A program made the translations under genes and the position numbers. Below, one piece after another: positions 11,211 to 23,323 of a DNA stretch of 64,000 bases. Source of the DNA: Symsagittifera roscoffensis (Eukaryota; Xenacoelomorpha; Acoela; Convolutidae). Position 1 is the stretch's first letter, and every line of letters starts with the position of its first letter. The DNA is taken from positions 14,265,006 through 14,329,005 of the forward strand of contig NC_087063.1 of assembly GCF_963678635.1 (NCBI RefSeq), given 5' to 3'. The notes below the pieces were generated by a model. It did not search any database and was not told the origin of the DNA. It saw only the letters and a program-made list of their open reading frames with translations.

Positions 11211-11477
11211 TTGCAAAAGATTATCAAAACCGTAAAATTCTATCAGAAATTGTGGAAACAAAGGTTTCCCAGTTCAAATGCAGAAACCATCACTGTACAA
11301 AAAGGAAAGCATATACTAACAAACTTCAATGATAATGCAATTCCAAAAGTTCTAAAATTGAATTTCAAAGATGAAGAATACGATTGGAGATGTAGCAACT
11401 ACCCATTCCGTCGTGCAAATTCTCTTCACGTTGCAAAAAGGAAAACGTTTGCATACGGAACATGGATGTTTTTTTAA
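11211..11477 (+). pseudogene. ORF-B3 in B1, possible FLYWCH-like zinc-finger fragment
   Basis: This 88-codon frame contains VQKGKHILTNF followed by YDWRCSNY and an arginine-rich stretch ending in GTWMFF. The layout of a QKGK-L strand, a YxWRC core and a downstream basic cysteine/histidine segment resembles FLYWCH zinc fingers, which are DNA-binding and common in transposon proteins. In this copy the second cysteine of WRCSNC is a tyrosine, so metal binding would be impaired. The resemblance is weak. Near-identical to 20,494-20,760. Confidence 0.35.
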
Positions 11478-11524
11478 TGAATTGTGAATTATAATAATCT
11501 TATTGTCACACTTTTTTTGAAATT

Positions 11525-12805
11525 TACGGCGAAAAAACATAAGAATGAGTCGTGTGATTTATTATTGAAAAGCCGGTTCAGTCGTTAGTCGAAAACTTTT
11601 TAAAAACTTGTGAAAAAGCCTAAGGCAAAAATAACTTGTTTCAAAAATGTCCCTAGAAGTACTGAACTAAACTAAGTTTATACTTTCTATAAGAATAGTA
11701 AATTTTATATAACAATTGGATATCAAAATTACTTACAAATTGGTTAAATAAAAAATGATTATATCAACTGTAATTTTTCAATGGCTTAGGCGAGAGAGTG
11801 AGAGCGTGTCAAGCTAAACCATAAACCATTCACTATTATTGGCAGGTGTCAATTAGCAGTGGTAACTTAGACAGCAAGCTTAGCACCATGACCCTGAATA
11901 CGGATACTACACCGTATTTTAAAATTTCACAATAAATAAAACAAGTTTCAGTCAAATTTAAAGTTTTAATTTTATCTTCTTTTCAATTGTTTTGGCTTTA
12001 GTTTTGATAGTTGTGGCAGTCTCCTCTTTTCTTTTGGTGGATTTGGGCTCGAAAATCTCTCGTGGTGACACCAGAAAAAACTACCAATCCGCCCAGGCGA
12101 ACTCTTTTCTGGTTGGGCCAGTTCTCCTGCTGAAACTGGTACTGTGTCCATGTCGAATAGTTTGATTGCGTGGCGTAATGCACTCCCAAAAAATCTCATG
12201 TCTCAATATTTTTTACTTGAAGCTATTGTTGATGCTTGTGCCTTTAATTCTTCATTCGTAAAATCAGTTTTATCCTCCTCTCCATATTATTTGTTGCTTC
12301 TGTTTGGTTGTTCGCTTTTGTTTGACCTTGTTCATTGACTTCTGGTGTAACCAGACTTTCGGCTACTAACAACTTCTAACTAGACTGAGGTTCTGCAAAT
12401 TCGGTCTGGGTTGCCCTTCGTGTGTGTTCCCTTCTGGTCTAACCTGAGCATCTCCTGAGGCTGCTGTTTTTCTTGTCATCTGGTTCATCAATGAGCTGTC
12501 CACACTTCGTCCCGCCCTTGGAAACACTTCTACTCCTTTATCCGAGGAACTTTCAGAAGGCAGTGTAAGGTCGACTATCGGGTTTTTCACCGGACTAGTG
12601 ACTGCTCTATCGGTCAGTCAACTTCTCTTGAGTTTCCTCTTTGAAGAACCTGGTTTCATCCAGTATAATTCAGCCTGAATTTTAGAACTTTTTGTCATTG
12701 AACCTGCTTCTACATCTTCCGACGGTGTTGAAACCGATGATAAGTCATCACTGGGCTAAATGCAAACATTGTTCTAAGATTTCCCCTGCACTTGACTTAA
12801 TGTGA
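11525..12805. repeat. A-type repeat, copy A3, truncated at both ends
   Basis: Matches 4,311-5,594, from TACGGCGAAAAAAC to CACTTGACTTAATGTGA. It carries the gypsy Pol C-terminal tail on the minus strand (11,972-12,199 and 12,366-12,590). It fills the gap between the two 8-kb copies, so the overall repeat period is about 9.28 kb. A six-base bridge, CCTAAG, joins it to the second copy. Confidence 0.85.
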
Positions 12806-12822
12806 CCTAAGGTTATAATTAT

Positions 12823-12857
12823 CATTGTGAAAACTTTGATCAGAAGTTTTCACAATG
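12823..12857. repeat. Perfect palindrome, third copy
   Basis: Same arms as at 1,268 and 3,542. Here only the right-hand flanking direct repeat is kept, because the duplication breakpoint lies about 10 bases to the left. Confidence 0.85.
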
Positions 12858-13302
12858 ATCAAAGGCTATCATTATAATTATCATCGAAATCCTGTTTTAT
12901 TTTTTACGAATATAAAAATGGAAGAATTTAGAATAATAAATACTTAAAAAGCAGGACATTTTTTCAGTAATGCGGTGCGTAATCAAACATTTTGAAAAAG
13001 TATAGTGAAAAAAAACTTGAAACCATTTTTTGTATTTGTATCTGAAACTTGATTTTTTTTTAAAATTCCGGTCGATCCTTTTCTTGATTGTATCGAGATT
13101 GTTTTATGTGTTATTAGAATGACGAAAAATCGTAAAACCAATTGTGATGAGACCGACTCGAAACTGGTTATAAAACATGAATAAGACAATTCGTAATTTT
13201 CTTGAACTTCAAATTATTCTCAGTTTTGAATATATCCTCAAATCTTACAGAAAATTTTCGGTCGAAAAGTTTTTCGTAATTTGCGTTGCTGAGGTTTAAT
13301 GG

Positions 13303-13451
13303 CTGTAAAAAGAGTTTTAAGAGCTGTAAAAAGAGCTATTTTAAGGAGTAAAAAGAGCTGTAAAAAGAGTTTTAACGGCGCAAGAGCTGTTTTAAGAGCT
13401 GTTTTAAAGTGTAAAAAGAGCTGTAAAAAAAGTTTTAATGGCGCAAAAGTT
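13303..13451. repeat. GAGCTGTAAAAAGAG minisatellite, third copy
   Basis: Corresponds to 4,019-4,167 with a few substitutions (GAGCTATTTTAAGGAG here). Confidence 0.8.
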
Positions 13452-14489
13452 GATGAACAATTGAAAAACAAAATGAAATTAGTTTGACAAGAATTGCTAT
13501 TTTTTATTGTTGCGGATAATAAAAGTGAGGAAAAACTATGTATTAGTGTTCGTTTTGATTGAAAAAGCAAATTTTTTATCTGCGTTAATTCAATTACGGC
13601 GAAAAAACATAAGAATGAGTCGTGTGATTTATTATTGAAAAGCCGGTTCAGTCGTTAGTCGAAAACTTTTTAAAAATTGTGAAAAAGTCTAAGGCAAAAA
13701 TAACTTGTTTCAAAAATGTCCCTAGAAGTACTGAACTAAACTAAGTTTACACTTTCTATAAGAATAGTAAATTTTATATAACAATTGGATATCAAAATTA
13801 CTTACAAATTAGTTAAATAAAAAATGATTATATCAACTGTAAGTTTTCAATGGCTTAGGCGAGAGAGTGAGAGCGTGTCAAGCTAAACCATAAACCATTC
13901 ACTATTATTGGCAGGTGTCAATTAGTAGTGGTAACTTAGACAGCAAGCTTAGCACCATGACCCTGAATACGGATACTACACCGTATTTTAAAATTTCACA
14001 ATAAATAAAACAAGTTTCAGTCAAATTTAAAGTTTTAATTTTATCTTCTTTTCAATTGTTTTGGCTTTAGTTTTGATAGTTGTGGCAGTCTCCTCTTTTC
14101 TTTTGGTGGATTTGGGCTCAAAAATCTCTCGTGGTGACACCAGAATAAAACTACCAATCCGCCCAGGCGAACTCTTTTATGGTTGGGCCAGTTCTCCTGC
14201 TGAAACTGGTACTGTGTCCATGTCGAATAGTTTGATTGCGTGGCGTAAGGCACTCCCAAAAAATCTCATGTCTCATATTTTTTACTTGAAGCTATTGTTG
14301 ATGCTTGTGCCTTTAATTCTTCATTCGTAAAATCAGTTTTATCCTCCTCTCCATATTATTTGTTGCTTCTGTTTGGTTGTTCGCTTTTGTTTGACCTTGT
14401 TCCTTGACTTCTGGTGTAACCAGACTTTCGGCTACTAACAACTTCTAACTAGACTGAGGTTCTGCAAATTCGGTCTGGGTTGCCCTTCG

Positions 14490-16222
14490 TGTGTGTTCCC
14501 TTCTGGTCTAACCTGAGCATCTCCTGAGGCTGCTGTTTTTCTTGTCATCTGGTTCATCAATGAGCTGTCCACACTTCGTCCCGCCCTTGGAAACACTTCT
14601 ACTCCTTTATCCGAGGAACTTTCAGAAGGCAGTGTAAGGTCGACTATCGGGTTTTTCACCGGACTAGTGACTGCTCTATCGGTCAGTCAACTTCTCTTGA
14701 GTTTCTTCTTTGAAGAACCTGGTTTCATCCAGTATAATTCAGCCTGAATTTTAGAACTTTTTGTCATTGAACCTGCTTCTACATCTTCCGACGGTGTTGA
14801 AACCGATGATAAGTCATCTCTGGGCTAAATGCAAACATTGTTCTTAGATTTCCCCTGCACTTGACTTAATGTGAATACATTTGACTGATTTGCTGCTGTA
14901 GTCAGTGGGCTTCCTATCTTGATGTGATCTGTATCAGACAGGTTATATCTAACCTTGTTCGGTTTTAATGTGATATGATTAATTTAACTACTTTGCCCTT
15001 ATCAGTGATGTAACTGTGATCTGTTACTTTGAAAATTTTCCCCCTGAATATTTTGAGTAATGGTCTTCCCGATTGACCGTCTAAAATTTTACGGAATAGA
15101 TTCACTGTCTTCAGATAATTGATGAGATTAAACTCTAGACTATTTTGATTCTAACGACTCTTGTCTTTTTCTGTGCTGAATATGAGATTTCCCTGATTTG
15201 AATCGTTTCTTAGGCTTCCTGTTTCTTGAAGCGTTTCTCTCAGTCAGTCTCGTTAAAGTCTCTGAGCCTTCTGAATGCGATAGTTTTTGTTTTAACTATC
15301 TCCAACACTAACGGCCTTGGCCAGACTATCGAGGACTAACATCTTCTTGTCTTCGTGTGTGTTCCCTTCTGGTCTAACCTGAGCATCTCCTGAGGCTGCT
15401 GTTTTTCTTGTCATCTGGTTCATCAATGAGCTGTCCACTCTTCGTCCCGCCCTTGGAAACACTTCTACTCCTTTATCCGAGGAACTTTCAGAAGGCAGTG
15501 TAAGGTCGACTATCGGGTTTTTCACCGGACTAGTGACTGCTCTATCGGTCAGTCAACTTCTCTTGAGTTTCTTCTTTGAAGAACCTGGTTTCATCCAGTA
15601 TAATTCAGCCTGAATTTTAGAACTTTTTGTCATTGAACCTGCTTCTACATCTTCCGACGGTGTTGAAACCGATGATAAGTCATCTCTGGGCTAAATACAA
15701 ACATTGTTCTTAGATTTCCCCTGCACTTGACTTAATGTGAATACATTTGACTGATTTGCTGCTGTAGTCAGTGGGCTTCCTATCTTGATGTGATCTGTAT
15801 CAGACAGGTTATATCTAACCTTGTTCGGTTTTAATGTGATATGATTAATTTAACTACTTTGCCCTTATCAGTGATGTAACTGTGATCTGTTACTTTGAAA
15901 TTTTTCCCCCTGAATATTTTGAGTAATGGTCTTCCCGATTGACCGTCTAAAATTTTACGGAATAGATTCACTGTGTTCAGATAATTGATGAGATTAAACT
16001 CTAGACTATTTTGATTCTAACGACTCTTGTCTTTTTCTGTGCTGAATATGAGATTTCCCTGATTTGAATCGTTTCTTAGGCTTCCTGTTTCTTGAAGCGT
16101 TTCTCTCAGTCAGTCTCGTTAAAGTCTCTGAGCCTTCTGAATGCGATAGTTTTTGTTTTAACTATCTCCAACACTAACGGCCTTGGCCAGACTATCGAGG
16201 ACTAACATCTTCTTGTCTTCGC
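14490..16222. repeat. 867-bp tandem duplication, second copy
   Basis: Units 14,490-15,356 and 15,357-16,222, matching 5,211-6,943. Confidence 0.85.
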
Positions 16223-16399
16223 GTTGCTTCTTCCCGAACTTGAGGGGTGCGTCTGATTCCTCTTTTGACATCGCCTTGAGCCTGTTCCCGGGACCTGACT
16301 GCTCTAGAATTTTCTCCGAGATTGGCATATCTCTTGCTAAACGTTCTCTATCTGAACAGAATAATTAATCCCTGACAAAGAAAACAAAGTGTTGGGTTT

Positions 16400-16727
16400 C
16401 CTTCCAAAATGAAGTTCGAAGGGGGATTGTTCTAATAATACCGTGTTCCGTACATCCAGTATCTGACGATTGAAAATCTGAGGATTTTGAAACTAATTGC
16501 ATAGTACCTAGTTTCCTTTCGATCTTTAGAAAACTGCGTTCGACTAACTCAAATCCTTGTTGACCTTCCAAAATGAAGTTCGAAGGAGGATTGTTCTAAC
16601 TATAGCGTGTTTCGTACATCCAGTATCTGACGATTGAATATCCGAGAATTTTGAAACTAGTAGGACATTACCTAGTTTCCATTCGATCATTAGAATACTG
16701 AGTTTGACTAACTCAAATCCTCGTTGA
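16400..16727. repeat. 164-bp tandem duplication, second copy
   Basis: Matches 7,118-7,445, carrying the two integrase motif copies. Confidence 0.8.
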
Positions 16728-17988
16728 TCTCCTGCTGGGCAGAATATGTGATCTTTACCTTTTTCTGTACAAAAGTTCATAATATTTTTTTTTCCTAAAA
16801 CTGTTTAGTGCTATTTGATTTTGGGCTATCGTGATTTCGTAAAAGTTCCATTGAAAATTTTATGAATTTGTTTGCTTTTGTCGACGTTGTTAATAGTTCT
16901 GACTGATATTTGGAATAGCGATCAACATCCACTGCAACTAAAATACAGAGTGTTATCCTTCTTTATCCAGCATTGGTCCAGCAAAATTAAGTTATAATTC
17001 TTCGTTGGGACCAATAAGACCGAGTAACTTTTTGACGAGTTAATTGATTCAGCAGACTTAAGGGTCTTACCATACAATTATCACCATCGGCAATTCTTGC
17101 ATTGCTCTTTTATCTCGCGATGCATTCATGGCCACGACAAACAAGCCGCCGCCTTCTCATGGATTCCTGTCCCGGATCAGTTGGATGTAATATGCTCATG
17201 ACTGCCTTCATGAGGTACATCAGGATCGTCGAGTTGAATTTAGCCTCCTTCTGGAATCTGTTGATCTAAGTTTCGCGAGAGCTTTGGCATAATTTTATCT
17301 TAACTTGAACTTCCTTCTTTGGAATTCTCCAGCTAGTCTTTTCCCGGTCTTAGCTTTCGTGATTGCTGCCGGTCTCGTAACCGTTCCTTCCCTGACATTT
17401 GATGTAATTGCTAAGCTGATAAGTTTTTCTGACTTTGAAATTAGGCTAAATTCGTCTTCTGATATTATCTGAAAATTAGGATTGTTGTTGAAATTGAATT
17501 TTTAGTTTTTGATAGAACCAAGTGGGACAATGCATATGATGGAGGAAGTGCTAGAACTTGTGGTAATGAACTATCCCGAGATCCTTGAATCTAGATTTGT
17601 GGCTCAGCCAGTCATCGACCTCCACTTTCCTTGGAAAGAGGAGATAGCATCAGCCGAAACTCCATCGCAATAGATGAAGATGAGGCGTTCTCTGAAACTA
17701 TGCCTCAAAACAGCCCACCACAACAACCATCAATGATGGAACCTCGACCAGCTCTGCGTTTTATAGAGAACTCGCGGACTTTTTTTGATGCTGGACAGCT
17801 CTTTGATTAATAGTTTTTGTATATAATTTTTGCTTGCCATTTAATTCATTTTTGTGTAATTATTATCTTTTTTTTTCAAAATCTTTTTATCTGTGAGAAA
17901 AATGAGTAGCTCAGGATAAAACACACCAATTGTTTAAAAACAATTAGAACACAAAAGAACTCACCAATACAACGTTTGCACTTATTTG

Positions 17989-18618
17989 GAAGCTTTTTTC
18001 TACACATGTTAAAGAAATTGAAAACACTAAAAATTTGCAAAAAATCCCGAATATTTCCAAATTGTTTTGCGTCCGACCAAAAAAATTGAAATCAATTTTT
18101 GAATTTTTGACAGAAAAACAAAAACACTTTAAGCATACTGTTAAAAAAGTTGAAACATTTTCGCTTCTTGTCAAAAAAATCAAAACTTTTTTGCATCTTG
18201 TCAAAAAAATTGAAATCAATTTTTGCTTTTTGACAAAAAAAACAAAAACTCTTTTAGCATACTGTTAAAAAGTTGAAACACTTTTCCTCATCTTGAAGAA
18301 AAATTTGAAACCTTTTTGCGTCATGTCACAAAAACTAAAGCATTTTTTTTTCTTTTTGCAGAAAAACACCGTTTTAGCGTCTTGCTAAAACAAATGAAAC
18401 ATTTCCGCATCTTGTCAAAAAATTGAAACAATTTTCACATTTTGTAAAAAGTTTGAAGCACTTTCAGCCTTCGACAAAATATGTATCATTTTTTGTAATT
18501 TGTTTGAAAATCTGAAAAGTTTTTTGTAACTCGTTAAGAAAATGAAGCCTTTTTCTAGCTTTTTGAAAATCAGAAGAAGAATTACGCTTTGAAAACAAAG
18601 AGATTTTTGCAAAAGTGA
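17989..18618. repeat. AT-rich degenerate minisatellite, second copy
   Basis: Virtually identical to 8,691-9,320, including the same shadow frames on both strands. Confidence 0.75.
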
Positions 18619-20815
18619 GAGACTTGCTGGGTCCTAAGAATCCTACAAAGGGAAAATTTATTTTGAACTCTGCTTTCATCTATTCAAGAAAGTTGATTTG
18701 GGGCAATTCGAAAAAAAGGCACAAAAATTATCTTGGTGTGAAATTTAGCCAGTGAAATTTAGCCAACCGTTGTAAATTTTGATCCAAAGGTGAACCAATC
18801 AGAAGTATGTGGAAATGACAATTTTCCAATAAACAGTTGCAATTGTGGGTAAAGACACAAAAATCCTGAGTTTTTTCAAAGCTTTCAAAAAATTCTATGG
18901 AAAAGAAAACAAGTATCAATTTTTTTACATTTATCTGAATAAAAGATGAGAAGCGCTTCACACGAAGCAGCAGCCATCTGGAAAAATGATTTTTGCTTAG
19001 AATTATGAATTGATATGGGAGCACATTAATGATCATTTCATACAAACATCCCATTTTGGTATTACTTCCATTGATGGAAATCGAGATGACTCATACTGCA
19101 TACTTTATTTCAATTACTCTCAAAATTATTTCTCTTTTTTCTCCTTGTCTGATCGGTTTGCTCTTCTATTCAAAAATTACTCAAGAAAAGACACTAGCCC
19201 CAATTACTTTGAATTTTCAAAAGAAAAACAAACAAGAAGTGAGAGACTTGCATGGTCCTAAAAATCCTACAAAGGGAAAAAATTTTTTGAACTCTGCTTC
19301 CAACTATTCAAAAAAATTGAGTTGGGGCAACTCGAAAAAAATCAGCAAAATTATCTTGGTGGAAAAGAAAAAGAAGCAATCACTGCAATTAGAAATACTT
19401 TTAGTCAGGATGCTGAAAACCTGAATTTCGTTCCTGCATTGGAAATCATTTCTGAAAAAGAGTCAACTATGGATCAGGAGCTTGTTAACTGCAACAAAAA
19501 GTATGACATAGCAAATTACAAAATAAGTCAAGTTTGTGTCACAATCAAGAAGTACAATGTTAACAAGACTCCCTAGATTCAGATTCGACCCTTCACTGCA
19601 AAAGAGAAATTGCCTATGTTTAAAATATGCGAACAAATTAAAATAATTGTCTGAGACTTTACGTTTGTTGAGAACTGTATCGTAAAAGGAATTATGTTGT
19701 TTATCTTTTTTGTTTTGAAACTTGAATATTTATCATCCAAAATCATGAATCATAAATAAAATGTTCTACAAGAAAAAACCCAAAAAATGTTGCTAATTGT
19801 TATAATGTCACAAAATTTGCCACATCTGCAGAATTTGAACGTAACCTCTTAAACATCCTATTTTGAGTAGACTCTGCTTGATGATAGAAAAAAAACTTTT
19901 CTTAGGAAACCAATCCGATACCAAAAAACTAGATCTTAAAGAATATCTTAGAACTAGAGATCAATGGATATATAATCAATCTTTACAATTACAAAGGGAA
20001 AAATTTGATAAGGGATAAATTGCTCAATATAACTCCCTCATTGCTAGGTTATGTATGTTTGTTAATGAATTGTGAATTATAATAATCTTATTGTCACACC
20101 TTTTTTCAAAATTTAAATGAAAGTTATTGTCAGTTCATGTTTTCTGGGTCATGTGACTAGACTACTTTTCTGTTTATATGTTAAGATATTCGATTCATCA
20201 GTATAGGCAGTGTTCAATTGTTGGTCATTTTGACCAAAAAAACTTGAAAAAAAAAACAGTAAACATAACGAGTCTGACTGTTTTGGATTTTGAAAACAAA
20301 CCAGTTGAAAAAATTTGAAGTTTATAAGAATGGACAAACTTTAGGAAAATCCTTCCGTCCTTCCAAAAATTTTGAAACAACATTCCATTCTTCTTTGTGT
20401 ACAAAGCATCTTGATGGAATCAGTTGAAGCAGTGGTTAAAAAAAGCTGAGTTTAAAAATTATTGAAAGTCTTCTAGCTTCAGAAACGAAGATTTTGCAAA
20501 AGATTATCAAAACCGTAAAATTCTATCAGAAATTGTGGAAACAAAGGTTTCCCAGTTCAAATGCAGAAACCATCACTGTACAAAAAGGAAAGCATATACT
20601 AACAAACTTCAATGATAATGCAATTCCAAAAGTTCTAAAATTGAATTTCAAAGATGAAGAATACGATTGGAGATGTAGCAACTACCCATTCCGTCGTGCA
20701 AATTCTCTTCACGTTGCAAAAAGGAAAACGTTTGCATACGGAACATGGATGTTTTTTTAATGAATTGTGAATTATAATAATCTTATTGTCGCACTTTTTT
20801 TGAAATTTAATTGAG
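18619..20815 (+). repeat. B-type macrosatellite unit, copy B2
   Basis: Near-identical to B1 and the first unit of the uninterrupted B array. It carries ORF-B2 at 19,322-19,576 with the same TAG as B1, and ORF-B3 at 20,494-20,760 with the same tyrosine replacement. It lacks about 15 bases of the AAAGAAGCAATGAG region near 19,605. Confidence 0.8.
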
Positions 20816-20820
20816 AGATA

Positions 20821-21219
20821 TTGTCAATAAAGCAGCAGCCATCTGGAAAAATGGTTTTTGCTTTGAATTATGGATTGACATGTGAGCTCATAAAAAAAAA
20901 TTTATACAAAACCTCCATATTTGTTACTAATTCCATATATGGAAAACGAGATGACTCATACAGTTCACTTTTCTTTTCATTCAATCATTTCTCTTTTTTC
21001 TCCTCGTCTTATCGCTTTGATCTTCTTTTCAAAATGTACTCAAGAAAAGACACTTGTCCCAATTACCTTGAGTTTTCAAAACATCAAACTAAAAGTGAGA
21101 GACTTGCTTGGTCCCAAAAATCCTACAAAGGAAAAATTTGCTTTGAACCCTGCTTTCATTTATTCAAGAAAATTGATTTGGGCCAATCGAAAAAAGGCAG
21201 CAAATTTATCTTGGTGTAA
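20821..21219 (+). CDS. ORF-B1 in B3, unidentified 132-residue frame
   Basis: An uninterrupted frame that starts MSIKQQPSGK, runs through a serine/phenylalanine-rich middle (DDSYSSLFFSFNHFSFFSSS) and a basic part (MYSRKDTCPN, KSERLAWSQKS), and ends GSKFILV. A paralogous frame occurs in B4 (23,324-23,716), and degraded forms in B5/B6 (26,413-26,709, 29,144-29,440). No signal peptide or known motif is evident. Its recurrence in several diverged units supports a once-real coding sequence. The start could equally lie at an inner methionine, and intron-exon structure is not excluded. No function is proposed. Confidence 0.35.
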   Translation: MSIKQQPSGKMVFALNYGLTCELIKKNLYKTSIFVTNSIYGKRDDSYSSLFFSFNHFSFFSSSYRFDLLFKMYSRKDTCPNYLEFSKHQTKSERLAWSQKSYKGKICFEPCFHLFKKIDLGQSKKGSKFILV

Positions 21220-21564
21220 AGACAACCGATAAATTGATATGTGAAGTGAAATTTAGCCGACCGTTGTAAAATCTTATTGAAATGTGAACCAATCAGAAGT
21301 ATGTGGAATTGACAACTTTCCAATGAACAGTTGAAATTGTGGGTGGAGACACAATAATCCTGAGTTACTTCAAAGCTTTCATAAAATTCTATAGAAACGA
21401 AAACAAGTATCAATTTTTTTACATTTATCTGAATAAAAGCTGGGAAGCGCTTCTCACAAAGCAGCAGCCATCTGGAAAAATGGTTTTTGCTTAGAATTAT
21501 GGATTGATATGGGAGCACACTAATGAAAATTTCATACAAACATCCCATTTTATAATTACTTCCA

Positions 21565-22056
21565 TTGATGGAAATCGAGATGACTCATACTGCCTACTTT
21601 TTTATCATTTACTTTCAAAACCATTTCTCTTTTTTCTCCTTGTCTGATCGGTTTGCTCTTCTATTCAAAATTTACTCAAGAAAAGACACTAGTCCCAATT
21701 ACATTGAATTTTTAAAAGAAAACCAAACAAGAAGTGAGAGACTTGCTTGGTCCCATAAATCCTGCAAAGGGAAAATTTTTTTTGAACTCTGCTTCCAATT
21801 ATTCCAGAAAATTGAGTTGGGGCAACTCGAAAAAAAGCAGCAAAACTATCTTGGTGAAAAAGAAAAAGAAGCAATCACTGCAATTAGAAATACTTTTAAT
21901 CAGGATGCTGAAAACCTTAATTTCGTTCCTGCAATGGAACTCATTTCTGAAAAAGAGTCAACTTTGGATCAGGAGCTTGTTAACTGCAACAAAATGTATG
22001 ACAGAGCAATTTACAAAATAAGGCAAGTTTGTGTTACAATCAAAAAGTATTGTTAA
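21565..22056 (+). CDS. ORF-B1/B2 fused frame in B3, longest version (163 codons)
   Basis: The longest open version of the B-repeat frame. It begins MMEIEMTHTAYFF, passes SDRFALLFKIYSRKDTSPN and SERLAWSHKS, and joins ORF-B2 in one frame through LGEKEKEAITAIRN and the acidic MELISEKESTLDQE, ending CVTIKKYC. In B1/B2 the two parts sit in different frames because of single-base length changes in A-runs, so this copy shows they were probably one protein. Part one is aromatic- and serine-rich; part two is charged and likely helical. No family was recognised. It may be a gene of an uncharacterised mobile element. Confidence 0.4.
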   Translation: MMEIEMTHTAYFFIIYFQNHFSFFSLSDRFALLFKIYSRKDTSPNYIEFLKENQTRSERLAWSHKSCKGKIFFELCFQLFQKIELGQLEKKQQNYLGEKEKEAITAIRNTFNQDAENLNFVPAMELISEKESTLDQELVNCNKMYDRAIYKIRQVCVTIKKYC

Positions 22057-23323
22057 CAAGACTCCCTAGCTTCAGATTCGACCCTTCACTGCAAAAGAGA
22101 AAGAAGCAATAAGAGAAATTGCCTACAATAAAAATATGCGAACAAATTAAAATAACTGTCTCAGACTTTACGTTTGTTGAGAACTGTATCGTAACAGAAA
22201 TTATGTTGTTTATCTTTTTTGTTTTGAAACTTAAATTTTTATCATCCAAAATCATGAATCATAAATAAATTGTTCTACAAGAAAAAACCCAACAAATAAT
22301 GCTAATTGTTATAATGTCACAAAATTTGCCACATCTGCAGAATTTGAACGTAACCTCATGAACATCCTATTTTGAGTAGACTCTGCTTGATGATAGAAGA
22401 AAACTTTTCTTAGGAAACCAATCTGATACCAAAAAAATTGATCTTAACGAATATCTTAGAGCTAGAAATCAATGGATAAATAATCAATCTTTACAATTAT
22501 AAAGGGAAGAATTTGATAAGGGATAAATTGCTCGATATAATTCCCTCATTGCTAGGTTATGTATGTTTTTTACTGAATTGTGAATTATAATACTCTTATT
22601 GTCACACCTTTTTTTTCAATTTAATTGAAAGTTATTGTCAGTTCATGTTTTCAGGTTGATGTGACTAGACTACTTTTCTGTTTATATGTTAAGATATTCG
22701 ATTCATCAGTATAGGCAGTGTTCAATTGTTGGTCACTTTGACCAAAAAACTTGAAAAAAAACAGTAAACATAACGAGTCTGACTGTTTTGGATTTTGAAA
22801 ACAAAACAGTTTAAAAAATTTGAAGTTTATAAGAATGGACAAACTTTAGGAAAATCCTTCCGTCCTTCCAAAAATTTTGAAACAACATTCCATTCTTCTT
22901 TGTGTACAAAGCATCTTGATGGAATCAGTTGAAGCAGTGGTTAAAAAAAGCTGAGCTTGAAAATTATTGAAAGTCTTCTAGCTTCAGAAACGAAGATTTT
23001 GCCAAAGATTATGAAAAGCTTGAAGTTCTGTCAGAAATTGTTGTAACAAAAGTTTCCCAGTTCATATGCAGTAACCCTCACCGTACAGAAAGGAAAACAT
23101 ATACTAACAAACTTCAATGATTACGCAATTCCAAAAGTTCTAAAATTGAATTTCAAAGATGAAGAATACGATTGGAGATTTAGCAACTACCCATTCCGTC
23201 GTGCAAATTCTCTTCACGTTGCAAAAAGGAAAACGTTTGCATACGGAACATGGATGTTTTTTAATGAATTGTGAATTATAATAATTTTATTGTCACACCT
23301 TTTTGAAATTTAATTGAAAGATA

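Larger units (their letters stand above)
3532..11526. repeat. Left copy of an 8-kb near-identical segmental duplication
   Basis: Every landmark in this block recurs 9,280-9,298 bases downstream, at 12,813-20,809. Differences are scattered substitutions plus three clear indels: 2 bases near 16,328, 16 bases near 17,610 and about 15 bases near 19,605. The block spans the A2 3' half, the gypsy Pol remnant, the minisatellite and B1. Confidence 0.9.
9321..11526 (+). repeat. B-type macrosatellite unit, copy B1
   Basis: B units contain a sub-repeat opened by AAGCAGCAGCCATCTGGAAA, a frame for a charged protein (ORF-B2), a long AT-rich middle and a cysteine/arginine-rich frame (ORF-B3). B1 lacks the first sub-repeat anchor but keeps the rest. 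It ends at 11,526, where AAATTTA joins an A-type sequence (CGGCGAAAAAACATAAG). Confidence 0.75.
14027..17212 (-). pseudogene. pol: Second copy of the Ty3/gypsy Pol remnant
   Basis: Duplicate of 4,747-7,930, with the C-terminal tail at 14,041-14,259, the MKNPIVDLTLPSE segments at 14,435-14,659 and 15,292-15,525, and the two PFELHFGR-type integrase motifs between 16,365 and 16,780. It shares the same internal duplications and nearly all the same stops, so the remnant was already dead before it was copied. A GCGTAATG to GCGTAAGG change has removed the methionine that begins the tail frame in A2. Confidence 0.7.
12813..20809. repeat. Right copy of the 8-kb segmental duplication
   Basis: Partner of 3,532-11,526, in the same orientation. 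Its right edge continues smoothly into the B-repeat array (AAATTTAATTGAGAG), whereas the left copy breaks at that point into A-type sequence. The right copy therefore probably preserves the original junction and the left one carries the duplication breakpoint. Confidence 0.9.
20816..23318 (+). repeat. B-type macrosatellite unit, copy B3 (2.50 kb)
   Basis: A complete unit with two sub-repeat anchors (AAGCAGCAGCCATCTGGAAA at about 20,829 and 21,460). It is more diverged from B5/B6 (roughly 10-15% by eye) than from B1/B2. ORF-B3 is broken here, with CTTGAAGTTCTG and TTGTTGTAAC changes near 23,020-23,045. Confidence 0.8.
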
